A program made the position numbers and the translations under genes. 5,186 bases of DNA, taken from the NCBI GenBank assembly GCA_005882955.1, contig VBBB01000056.1:1-5186 (forward strand), in the 5' to 3' direction. Positions 1 through 5,186 of this stretch are shown piece by piece (the stretch's first letter is position 1; each line of letters opens with the position of its first letter). The notes below the pieces were generated by a model, which worked only from the letters and a program-made list of their open reading frames with translations, had not been told where the DNA came from and ran no database searches. Source of the stretch: Candidatus Bathyarchaeota archaeon. GTDB lineage: Archaea > Thermoproteota > Bathyarchaeia > 40CM-2-53-6.

Positions 1-102
1 GACCCTGATACGTCGAAGGCGAGCTACAAGAACGGAGTTCTGGAACTGGTCCTCACACGCAAGAGCCCTGGGAGCAAACCTAAACAGATAAGGATCGATT
101 AG
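1..102 (+). CDS. Hsp20/alpha-crystallin small heat-shock protein, C-terminal fragment (5' end outside window)
   Basis: Frame 1 is open from the window edge to a TAG at 100-102 and gives 33 residues. The segment ASYKNGVLELVLTRK is the typical end of the alpha-crystallin domain (the 'A-x-[YF]-x-N-G-V-L' signature and its following beta strand). It is followed by a short basic linker and Q-I-R-I-D at the very end. The I-R-I (codons 30-32) matches the I-x-I/V anchor that small heat-shock proteins use to dock onto a neighbouring subunit's beta4-beta8 groove during oligomer assembly. Family knowledge: ATP-independent cytosolic holdase chaperone that binds unfolding proteins. Only the tail is visible, so the length and the N-terminal arm cannot be judged. 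A T-rich terminator follows directly, suggesting this is the last gene of its transcript. Confidence 0.85.
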   Translation, partial: DPDTSKASYKNGVLELVLTRKSPGSKPKQIRID

Positions 103-139
103 GCTGCTTTTTTTTCCTCAGCCTGCCGCTTCTTTTTCC
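103..139 (+). terminator. Poly-T termination region downstream of hsp20
   Basis: Directly after the Hsp20 stop codon there is an uninterrupted run of eight T (108-115), then a pyrimidine-rich stretch with a second run of five T (133-137). Archaeal RNA polymerase terminates at such oligo-T tracts on the non-template strand without needing a hairpin, and no stable stem is visible before the first run. Two successive tracts would give an efficient stop and isolate hsp20 from the downstream M24 gene. Confidence 0.6.
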
Positions 140-150
140 GAGTACGGATT

Positions 151-167
151 ACCTGTTATTAACAGGT
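151..167 (+). promoter_or_regulatory. 17-bp palindrome overlapping the probable TATA element of the M24 gene (candidate operator/promoter)
   Basis: The sequence ACCTGTTATTAACAGGT is a perfect inverted repeat with 8-base arms (151-158 and 160-167) around a single central T at 159. Its AT-rich core (TTATTAA, 156-162) is the best TATA-like element before the gene starting at 189, and its centre lies 30 bases upstream of the ATG. With the usual archaeal TATA-to-start spacing of about 26 bases, transcription would begin about 3-4 bases before the ATG, giving an essentially leaderless mRNA. That agrees with the lack of any Shine-Dalgarno motif there. A dimeric repressor bound here would block TBP access. 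The symmetry is read directly; promoter and operator function is inferred. Confidence 0.5.
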
Positions 168-188
168 TGAAGCCGCCAACCGTAGCAT

Positions 189-1391
189 ATGGCTGCCGAT
201 GAGTTGAAGATCAGCACCGGGGAACACAAAAACCGAATCGCCAAGATTCAGAACACGCTTCGAAAAAATAGCATAGAAGCTCTCTATCTGACCAACTCGA
301 CGAGAATCCTATACTCCACAGGCTTCGCGCATATTTCGACAGAACGCCCACTTGCGGCGGTAATTCCCAATGAGAAGCCGCCCTTCTTCATGGCCCCACA
401 CTTAGAGTATGACCACATTCGGGAGGAATGCCCGCTAGCCGACGAGGTCCTGACCTATCCTGACTATCCCGGGAAAATACATCCTATGCGGGTCTTTGCC
501 AAGTTCTTGGCTCAGAAAGCACTTGCTTCTTCCAGAATTGCTACAGACTCCGCTGAGGGAGCGGCCGGAGGCTATGGGTATCGAGGACCTTCATTGCAGG
601 ATCTAATGGGTCGGGCGAAGTTCATTGATGGACGAGACATTGTGGACAAATTGCGGCTCATTAAATCTAGACAGGAAATACGGCTCCTTCGAGAAAGCGC
701 GAAATGGTCTGAGGTAGCACACGAGATCTTGCTCGAAAATACTCACACTGGTCTTCACGATTCCTTGGTCGCCGTGAAATCCAGCTACGATGCACTCGCC
801 AGAATGCTGAAGAAACTCGGACAATCCTACGTCCAATTGAAAATAGCCCTCTCTCCAGTAGTCGTTGGCTTCCGCGGACAGGTCGGTGCCAACTCCGCGA
901 TTCCTCATGCAGTCTACACCAGGAACAAGATTCGGAGAGGAGACGTTCTTGTTACAGAAGCCGGAGTCGAAGTGGGGGGCTACACGAGCGAGCTTGAACG
1001 AACCGTGATTGTTGGAAAACCCAGCTCTAGAGCCAAGCGTTGCTTTGAAGCAATGCTGAAAGCCCAAGACGCCGCTCTCAAAGAATTTCGTCCAGGAATA
1101 AGGTGCAGCAGAATAGACCAAGCGGCTAGAAAATCTATTGAAGACTCCGGGCTCATTGACGGCCATAGACATCACACGGGGCACGGAATAGGTTTAGACG
1201 GTCACGAACCACCATGGCTTGATCCGGGGGACGGCACAGTCATTCGCGAAGGAATGGTGTTCTCCTGTGAACCAGGTCTCTACTTTCCGGGCTATGCGGG
1301 ATTCAGACACTCCGACACAGTTGTTATTACGAAGAGAGGAATGGACTTTGTTACCCATTACCGACGCGAACTAGAGGAGCTCACGATCTAG
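189..1391 (+). CDS. M24-family 'pita-bread' metallopeptidase homologue (aminopeptidase P/prolidase/creatinase-like) with altered ligand set
   Basis: The protein has 400 residues, usual for two-domain M24 proteins. An N-terminal creatinase-type domain covers about residues 14-150, and the C-terminal pita-bread domain about 160-390. Characteristic blocks are N235-x4-H240, GDVLVTEAG (251-259), GYTSELERT (264-272), HHTGHGIG (328-335), HE (339-340), EPG (361-363) and GFRHSDT (371-377). True prolidases and aminopeptidases P bind two metals through Asp, Asp, His, Glu, Glu. Here the aligned residues are Glu257, Glu268, His332, Glu361 and Ser375, so only two are unchanged. The 'LERT' block resembles creatinase, which is metal-independent. 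The protein may be a peptidase cleaving X-Pro bonds, a changed-metal enzyme, or a C-N hydrolase of another substrate; the sequence does not decide. No signal peptide or membrane segment is seen, so it should be cytosolic. The ATG at 189 is the first in frame, has no Shine-Dalgarno motif, and is probably translated from a leaderless message. Confidence 0.9.
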   Translation: MAADELKISTGEHKNRIAKIQNTLRKNSIEALYLTNSTRILYSTGFAHISTERPLAAVIPNEKPPFFMAPHLEYDHIREECPLADEVLTYPDYPGKIHPMRVFAKFLAQKALASSRIATDSAEGAAGGYGYRGPSLQDLMGRAKFIDGRDIVDKLRLIKSRQEIRLLRESAKWSEVAHEILLENTHTGLHDSLVAVKSSYDALARMLKKLGQSYVQLKIALSPVVVGFRGQVGANSAIPHAVYTRNKIRRGDVLVTEAGVEVGGYTSELERTVIVGKPSSRAKRCFEAMLKAQDAALKEFRPGIRCSRIDQAARKSIEDSGLIDGHRHHTGHGIGLDGHEPPWLDPGDGTVIREGMVFSCEPGLYFPGYAGFRHSDTVVITKRGMDFVTHYRRELEELTI

Positions 1392-1400
1392 TACAGACGC

Positions 1401-1409
1401 GTTGTTTTT
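1401..1409 (+). terminator. Short T-run terminator after the M24 gene
   Basis: The sequence GTTGTTTTT (T5 at 1405-1409) lies 13 bases after the M24 stop codon and reaches the last base of the convergent endA stop codon. It is the only oligo-T tract available to end the plus-strand transcript before it would run antisense into endA. It is short, so termination may be leaky. The minus strand has no comparable T-run for endA here. Confidence 0.35.
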
Positions 1410-1978
1410 CACGCCTTGAACCATTGAAACACAAGATAACGGATCTTTCCAGACTTCGTGTCGGGAATCGCAATTATGAAGTGTTTTCTTACCGTGGTGG
1501 CCAGTCTTCCCGCTCGGACCACCTCGAACGGGCCCATTACTGATTCAGGAGTCTCGACAGATACAATGAATGGGGCATGATCTATTCCCGGACCGTGTTC
1601 GTAGACGGCGAAGTCAGCTCCGAACTTTATTCCCGGAGTTACGACGTAGCCTTTCTCCCTCAAGTCCTTGTAGACTTGGTAGGCGGCGCTGAAGCCTCGG
1701 TAAGTTTCCTTAGCAGCCTTCAGCAAGACGCTCCTTCCGACAGGTTTCTTGCTGCGCCCATCGATAACGCCTATTCTCTTGTGTTCGAGAAGGTAAAGTC
1801 CTTCCATTAGATCTAGGAGAAGTGGGACTTCAAAGTCCTGGTCAGGTTTTGGCTTGGGAATACCTACCGGTTTCCCGAAGAATCCTGATCTGTATATGCC
1901 GAGTCCTGACTTGTAGTCCCAGACTATTAGCCTCGTCCCGATGAGTTCGGCTTGATCCTGAGCCGAAGGAGTCTTCAT
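1409..1978 (-). CDS. endA: tRNA-splicing endonuclease (archaeal EndA, catalytic alpha-type subunit)
   Basis: From the ATG at 1978 the protein has 189 residues, close to the single-unit archaeal EndA of about 180. It cuts pre-tRNA at bulge-helix-bulge motifs to release introns, leaving 2',3'-cyclic phosphate and 5'-OH ends. Residues 11-60 (ELIGTRLIVW, then GFFGKPVGIPKPK) are the N-terminal domain. The catalytic C-terminal domain begins near VYKDLREKGY (102-111), with the hallmark GIKFGADFAVYEHGPGIDHAP (116-136). The expected catalytic triad is intact: Tyr126, His134 and Lys165 (in VRKHF). The N-terminal extra loop and the 'GPG-x-[ED]-HAP' segment resemble crenarchaeal EndA, in which the catalytic subunit pairs with a degenerate second subunit; that partner is not in this window. 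A longer reading from GTG 2062 would overlap the upstream gene by 77 bases and add sequence lacking family resemblance, so I reject it. It starts 7 bases after the DUF47 stop, so the two are probably co-transcribed. Confidence 0.93.
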   Translation of the reverse strand: MKTPSAQDQAELIGTRLIVWDYKSGLGIYRSGFFGKPVGIPKPKPDQDFEVPLLLDLMEGLYLLEHKRIGVIDGRSKKPVGRSVLLKAAKETYRGFSAAYQVYKDLREKGYVVTPGIKFGADFAVYEHGPGIDHAPFIVSVETPESVMGPFEVVRAGRLATTVRKHFIIAIPDTKSGKIRYLVFQWFKA

Positions 1979-1985
1979 GGCCTCA

Positions 1986-2654
1986 CTAGGCGGTGAGGGC
2001 GATGACTCTGATAAGGTCCACAACATCCACCCCGAGATCAGCCATGTTCTCCATATGTGCACTGAGATCTCTAATCAACAGGAGTGTGCGCAGGGGAATC
2101 TTCTCGTCAAGAACTTCTAGGTCTAGCGACCGATAAGCGGTGTCCACCTTCCTCTCGGTCTCTTCAACGCCCTTGGAGAGCTCCATAGCCTTCGTTGGAT
2201 TGAATCCGAGAGACATCATGGTTTCGCGAATCTTGGACATTTCTTCCAGAACTAGTCCGATGAGTTCGGAGAGGCGTTTTGTATACCTCTTGTCTACCTT
2301 CCAGCTACGGTCGATTACGGCGGTCAGTCGGTAACCTATCCCCTGAGCGTAGTCGGCTACCTCACCTACCCGGAAGATGAGTCGGATGAAATCTTCACGG
2401 TTGCTTAGCAAAGCGCCGAATGATGCGACCTCTTCCAGAAGCTTCTTCTTGGTGCCTTCGAAATCATCCAGGATCTTTACCATGTTCTGATAGTGGTCCT
2501 TTGCGTCCTTGCCCTTTCCTTCGCCAACGCTGTCGGTCATCAGGGCAAGCTCACGTGTTATCTCGACTACGTTTCTCGTCTGATCCCGACATATGTCGAG
2601 GATTCTACGTCTTATGCTAGCTTCGGTTTCAACTGGAAAGGTCAACATCGACAC
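1986..2654 (-). CDS. DUF47/PhoU-like helical protein, cytosolic
   Basis: The 222-residue product is almost entirely predicted helix, with no signal or membrane segment. Its length (about 210-225) and pattern match the DUF47 family, which shares the PhoU fold of two three-helix bundles. Acidic metal-binding-type helices are visible at residues 91-113 (E98, D101), 162-178 (E164, E165, D171) and 195-216 (RDLSAHMENMADLGVDVVDLIR, with E202, D206, D210). In these families Glu/Asp-x3-Asp patterns bind Fe or other metal clusters. DUF47 genes commonly sit beside a Pit-type phosphate transporter and are thought to modulate it; no transporter is visible here, so the role is open. Start: GTG at 2654 or, two codons later, ATG at 2648. 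The latter has GGTG three bases before it, a possible weak ribosome site. It lies 58 bases after glyS and directly before endA. The family call is moderately sure; a specific role is not. Confidence 0.72.
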   Translation of the reverse strand: MSMLTFPVETEASIRRRILDICRDQTRNVVEITRELALMTDSVGEGKGKDAKDHYQNMVKILDDFEGTKKKLLEEVASFGALLSNREDFIRLIFRVGEVADYAQGIGYRLTAVIDRSWKVDKRYTKRLSELIGLVLEEMSKIRETMMSLGFNPTKAMELSKGVEETERKVDTAYRSLDLEVLDEKIPLRTLLLIRDLSAHMENMADLGVDVVDLIRVIALTA

Positions 2655-2679
2655 CGGGTGGGACTAATGCAAGGAACAG

Positions 2680-2700
2680 GCGACATTCCCATAAAAACTA
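2680..2700 (-). promoter_or_regulatory. AT-rich element between glyS and DUF47: weak promoter or oligo-T terminator
   Basis: On the minus strand the gap holds TAGTTTTTATGG (2700-2689). The TTTTTAT (2697-2691) is centred about 40 bases upstream of the GTG start candidate and 46 upstream of the ATG candidate of the DUF47 gene. A start of transcription near 2668 would leave a 14-20 base leader. The same five T lie about 16 bases after the glyS stop codon and could instead act as its terminator. Both roles may apply; the sequence does not distinguish them. Confidence 0.35.
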
Positions 2701-2712
2701 GTTGCAGTGAGC

Positions 2713-4446
2713 CTAGCGAGTTTTCGTGGGGAATCCGGTATTGACAATCGAGTCGATTGTCGGTTTCAGCTCCTTGACTTTGACTCTTATCTGGTTCCAC
2801 GAGTCTCGGTCTCGAAGAGTAACAGTATCGTCCTTCAGGGTGTCGTAGTCGACCGTGATTCCGAGGGGTATACCGGCTTCATCAGCCCGGGCATACCTTC
2901 GCCCTATGGACCCAGCATCATCATACTCGACCCGTAGACCGCCCTCGCGGAGGCTTCGATGGACACTCTGGGCCTTTTCCACGAGTCCATCCTTGTTGAC
3001 TAGAGGGTAGACCGCAGCTTGGATCGGGGCGATCCCGAAGGGTAAGCTCAGAATCAGTCTTTCGTCCTTCATCCTGAGATTATGTTCTAGGGTCGAGTAG
3101 ACTAGTCTCTCTACCCCAAAACTGGGCTCTATGACGTGAGGAAGGAATTTTGCTCCGGTTTCTTTGATCGTCTCCTCCTTTGTATCGAAGAGTTCGATTG
3201 GAATGTCATGCGCCTCAATTCTGATTGAATCACCGGTTTTTTTTCCTTGTAGGATTCGGGGTAAGTCCTCCTTTCCTAGGAGGCTGATAATTCTGCCCGC
3301 GTCTTTTCCGAATTTTTGGCGTATCTTTTCATGGCTCGGCCTAATCGTACGGATTGTCTTTTCGACAGGCGAGTCATACGCTTTGAAAACTCGCAGGTCG
3401 ATTCCTGTGGCCTGCATGTGACTGCGAAGGTCGTAGTCGGTCCGGTAGGCGAACCCGGCCACTTCTACCCAATCCCACCTGTCAAGCTTCACTTCATGAT
3501 CGAAAGTCTGAGCCGAATAATGCGCCCTCTCCGTAGATAGTTTCTCAAAGAATCGTTGATTGTGTTGGTCGATCCCTAGCTTTGCCAAGAACCTCGTGGA
3601 CTGGGCCATGAAATACGCCATCCACGGAGATTTGACAAGTCGTTTTTCAAGAGCTTCAGCCGTTGTGATTCTAGTAGTTTCGTTTTTTCCTTTCCTTCTC
3701 GTATCCTCTGTTACGATGAAGAGTTTGTCATCCTTCACTTCCTCAAGGTAGGGACATTCTGGTGTTTCAGGATCGAAGAAAATTTCGAAATCCATTATGG
3801 TGAACTCACGAAGTCTTATGGGTCCTTGGCGGGGCGAAATTTCGTTTCGCAACACTGTCCCGACCTGAGCAATGCCCAAGGGGAATCTTTCCCTCATCAC
3901 TTCGAGTACTCGGTGGAAGTCAACGAATATTCCCTGCGCTGCCTCGGGTCGAGTGTAAGCGGGATCTTCTCCATACGGGCCGATGTTTGTCTTGAACATG
4001 GTGACGAAGTATTGAGGCGCCCCGAGGATTCCTCCGCACTCAGGACATTTTGCCTGTTTCAGGAGGATAGTTAGTTGTTCTAGGTCCAGACCTTCGGTCT
4101 CGGTCCCTGTGTTTTCTTTGATCAATTGATCGGCTCTGAATCTTCGATGACAGTTAGTGCACTCCGTCATCGGATCTTTGAAATTCTTGATGTGTCCGGA
4201 GGCTTCAAGGACTCGTTGCGGGGTTATGATTGGGGTTGATATCTCGACGAATCCATGCCGCCTGAGGAAAAACTCTCTCCATGTATCCTCGATTTCCCGC
4301 TTCAGACCGGTTCCCATGGGGCCTAGGTCGATGAAGCCGCTTACGCCCCCGTATATTTCGAAGGAGCCCCAGAAGAAGCCTCTTCGCCTAGCGAGTTCAG
4401 AGAGCAACCTATGTTTGTCTCGTAACTGGGGGGTCGGCTCATCCAA
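2713..4446 (-). CDS. glyS: Glycyl-tRNA synthetase, archaeal/eukaryotic alpha2 type (class II)
   Basis: Charges tRNA-Gly with glycine using ATP, in the cytosol. Numbered from TTG 4446 (577 residues, a normal archaeal length): ELARRRGFFW and FEIYGG (residues 17-34) open the catalytic core. Motif 1 is around HGFVEISTPIITP (64-76). A zinc-binding insertion has C96-x2-C99 and C134-x2-C137. Motif 2 is VLRNEISPRQG with a following REF (198-215; Arg200, Glu202, Arg213). Motif 3 is PHVIEPSFGVER (436-447), with Glu440 and Ser442 at glycine-recognition positions and Arg447 for ATP. The C-terminal anticodon-binding domain covers about 466-560. All expected motifs are intact. Start choice: the frame opens after a TGA and could begin at TTG 4473, but a TATA-like box at 4486-4480 would place the mRNA start near 4457, downstream of that codon. 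I therefore prefer TTG 4446. TTG 4407 is a further, less likely option. No strong Shine-Dalgarno motif precedes any of these. Confidence 0.95.
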   Translation of the reverse strand: MDEPTPQLRDKHRLLSELARRRGFFWGSFEIYGGVSGFIDLGPMGTGLKREIEDTWREFFLRRHGFVEISTPIITPQRVLEASGHIKNFKDPMTECTNCHRRFRADQLIKENTGTETEGLDLEQLTILLKQAKCPECGGILGAPQYFVTMFKTNIGPYGEDPAYTRPEAAQGIFVDFHRVLEVMRERFPLGIAQVGTVLRNEISPRQGPIRLREFTIMDFEIFFDPETPECPYLEEVKDDKLFIVTEDTRRKGKNETTRITTAEALEKRLVKSPWMAYFMAQSTRFLAKLGIDQHNQRFFEKLSTERAHYSAQTFDHEVKLDRWDWVEVAGFAYRTDYDLRSHMQATGIDLRVFKAYDSPVEKTIRTIRPSHEKIRQKFGKDAGRIISLLGKEDLPRILQGKKTGDSIRIEAHDIPIELFDTKEETIKETGAKFLPHVIEPSFGVERLVYSTLEHNLRMKDERLILSLPFGIAPIQAAVYPLVNKDGLVEKAQSVHRSLREGGLRVEYDDAGSIGRRYARADEAGIPLGITVDYDTLKDDTVTLRDRDSWNQIRVKVKELKPTIDSIVNTGFPTKTR

Positions 4447-4477
4447 ACTATTAGTCGTCGTTGAACCGTTCAAGAAT

Positions 4478-4495
4478 CAGTATAATGTTTTACCC
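4478..4495 (-). promoter_or_regulatory. Putative glyS promoter (BRE/TATA-like)
   Basis: The minus strand reads GGTAAAACATTATACTG, with an A-rich BRE-like stretch (4492-4488) directly before the TATA-like ATTATAC (4486-4480). The usual 26-27 base spacing predicts transcription from about 4455-4458, which gives an 8-12 base leader to TTG 4446. This is the best TATA match in the window. It falls inside the 89-base gap between rpoP and glyS, where no T-run terminator for rpoP is evident, so glyS may be served by both readthrough and its own promoter. Confidence 0.55.
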
Positions 4496-4535
4496 GAGAA
4501 GCGATAAGGTGGAGGTTGAAAGCACAGTCCTGTTC

Positions 4536-4757
4536 CTATCTGGCCTTCACGTGCTTGACGATGGGCGGTCTAACCTTCCTGAGAATCCTGTAGCCGCAGA
4601 AGGGGCATTTGATCTCTGGCGTCATCGCCAATTGGTCTGCTGTAAGCCTAGATCCGCAATTGATGCATTCGTAGAACAATCCGCCAGGATTTCTCTGCCG
4701 GGCAGATGGTTCTTGTAAGGCGGCTTCCGTTGATGCTTCTTCAGGACCCGCTTCCAT
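4536..4757 (-). CDS. rpoP: DNA-directed RNA polymerase subunit P (Rpb12-like zinc ribbon)
   Basis: Small subunit of the archaeal RNA polymerase, equivalent to eukaryotic Rpb12/ABC10-alpha, bound on the Rpo3/Rpo10 assembly platform. A single zinc ribbon is formed by C31-x2-C34 and C51-x2-C54. The diagnostic tail KCPFCGYRILRKVRPPIVK (residues 50-68) then VKAR ends the protein, as usual in archaeal RpoP. From ATG 4757 the protein has 73 residues, about 25 more than the common 45-50. The extra N-terminus is Ala/Glu/Pro-rich and probably disordered. A TTG at 4679 (residue 27, just before FYECINCG) would give a 47-residue protein of standard size, so that start is possible. The ATG lies 5 bases after the stop of the upstream membrane-protein gene, which suits translational coupling and is why I keep it. 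The identity is secure; the start is not. Confidence 0.9.
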   Translation of the reverse strand: MEAGPEEASTEAALQEPSARQRNPGGLFYECINCGSRLTADQLAMTPEIKCPFCGYRILRKVRPPIVKHVKAR

Positions 4758-4762
4758 CTAGA

Positions 4763-5186
4763 TTACGGCCTTCTCGGGTCTTGGGTTCGAGTTAAGGATT
4801 TTGCGGGTGAGGTCCTGACTCCGCCAGGTCTCGTTTTTTCACTTGCGGGCTTCGTTCTCGTTTTCTCTTCGACTTTTTCCTCGTCTGGTTGTCTTCTCAC
4901 TATGTAAAAGCCTAGAACGATTATTGCGGCGACAACGCCTATCGCTGCTGGGATCAGAATCTGCAGGTTGCTCTGAAGGATTGTTACTTGGAGCGTTTGG
5001 CTAGCCAACGGTCCCTCGTATTCTGGGGAGGAAAACGTGAGAGTGTATGAGCCAATAGTCGAAGGCGCTTTGAATGATAGTTGTAGAGTTTGGCTTTGTC
5101 CCGGGCCGATAGTAACTGTTCCTGTCGCTAACGGCTTCGGCGTAAGGTCGTTGCCCTGAAGTATGAGATTGACCGTGATCACTTCC
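4763..5186 (-). CDS. C-terminal part of a membrane-anchored surface protein with Ig-like domain (5' end outside window)
   Basis: The frame is open through the right edge of the window and ends at TAA 4765-4763, giving about 140 visible residues. An apparent GTG at 5182 is simply an internal Val codon near the edge, not a convincing start. The visible part begins with a beta-rich stretch of about 70 residues (alternating hydrophobics, 'IGPGQSQTLQLSF', 'IGSYTLTF') typical of Ig-like/CARDB-type beta-sandwich domains of archaeal secreted proteins. It is followed by one hydrophobic helix (about 4898-4963: LQILIPAAIGVVAAIIVLGF) and an RR. A Lys/Arg/Pro/Thr-rich tail of about 44 residues ends the protein. 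By the positive-inside rule the beta domain is outside and the basic tail in the cytosol. The function is unknown. Its stop is 5 bases before rpoP. Confidence 0.7.
   Translation of the reverse strand, partial: EVITVNLILQGNDLTPKPLATGTVTIGPGQSQTLQLSFKAPSTIGSYTLTFSSPEYEGPLASQTLQVTILQSNLQILIPAAIGVVAAIIVLGFYIVRRQPDEEKVEEKTRTKPASEKTRPGGVRTSPAKSLTRTQDPRRP

Noticed and set aside
103..188. Possible small RNA or tRNA in the hsp20-M24 gap
   Set aside because: No cloverleaf, C/D or H/ACA box pattern is visible; terminator T-runs and the palindrome account for the structure.
603..1184. 193-codon open frame on the minus strand inside the M24 gene
   Set aside because: It lies wholly antisense to a gene with clear family motifs, shows no recognisable motif of its own, and has a composition expected of a shadow frame.
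1979..2062. Upstream extension of endA from GTG 2062 (28 extra residues)
   Set aside because: It overlaps the DUF47 coding sequence by 77 bases, the added residues do not resemble EndA N-termini, and ATG 1978 lies right after the DUF47 stop.
2711..4397. 12-bp direct repeat GCCTAGCGAGTT at 2711-2722 and 4386-4397, near both ends of glyS
   Set aside because: About one 12-bp match is expected by chance in a window this size, both copies lie mainly in glyS coding sequence, and there is no other sign of an insertion or att site.
4157..4507. 116-codon plus-strand frame over the 5' part of glyS and its promoter
   Set aside because: Antisense shadow of glyS; no motif, and its end lies in the intergenic promoter region.
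4474..4535. Possible non-coding RNA in the rpoP-glyS gap
   Set aside because: No stable stem or box motif seen; the TATA-like promoter element is the only recognisable signal.
5180..5182. GTG at 5182 as the start of a complete 139-residue protein
   Set aside because: The frame stays open to the window edge, no ribosome site or promoter can be assessed there, and the visible part starts in the middle of a beta-domain; a truncated longer gene is more likely.

Overview
The window reads as a piece of archaeal chromosome. The evidence is an archaeal RNA polymerase subunit P (Rpb12-like zinc ribbon), a glycyl-tRNA synthetase of the archaeal/eukaryotic alpha2 type, an archaeal tRNA-splicing endonuclease, a TATA-like box 40 bp or less upstream of several starts, few convincing Shine-Dalgarno sites, and GTG/TTG start candidates. 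The splicing endonuclease looks most like crenarchaeal sequences as I remember them. I therefore infer a TACK-group archaeon, possibly an uncultured Bathyarchaeia- or Nitrososphaeria-like lineage; the phylum is not proven by this window.

Layout. Bases 1-102 are the last 33 codons of a plus-strand Hsp20 small heat-shock protein, followed by T-rich termination signals (108-115 and 133-137). A 17-bp palindrome at 151-167 sits where the TATA box of the next gene should be. Bases 189-1391 (plus) encode an M24-family 'pita-bread' protein (aminopeptidase P/prolidase/creatinase superfamily) with an altered set of metal-ligand residues. A 17-bp convergent gap separates it from a minus-strand gene series that fills the rest of the window.

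The minus-strand series, in order of transcription (right to left), is: the C-terminal part of a single-span surface-anchored protein (4763-5186); rpoP (4536-4757); glyS (2713-4446); a DUF47/PhoU-like helical protein (1986-2654); and endA, the tRNA-splicing endonuclease (1409-1978). Gaps of 5 and 7 bases in the first and last junctions suggest co-transcription there. The two wider gaps (about 60-90 bases) each contain an AT-rich TATA-like element, so glyS and the DUF47-endA pair may also have their own promoters.

The cluster is mostly information processing: transcription (RpoP), tRNA charging (GlyRS) and tRNA intron removal (EndA). The membrane protein and the DUF47 protein do not obviously fit that theme. 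There is no sign of mobile elements, CRISPR, tRNA/rRNA genes or foreign islands. The window is an ordinary core-genome region. The points most worth a second look are the M24 active-site substitutions, the palindrome over the putative promoter, and the uncertain starts of glyS and rpoP.
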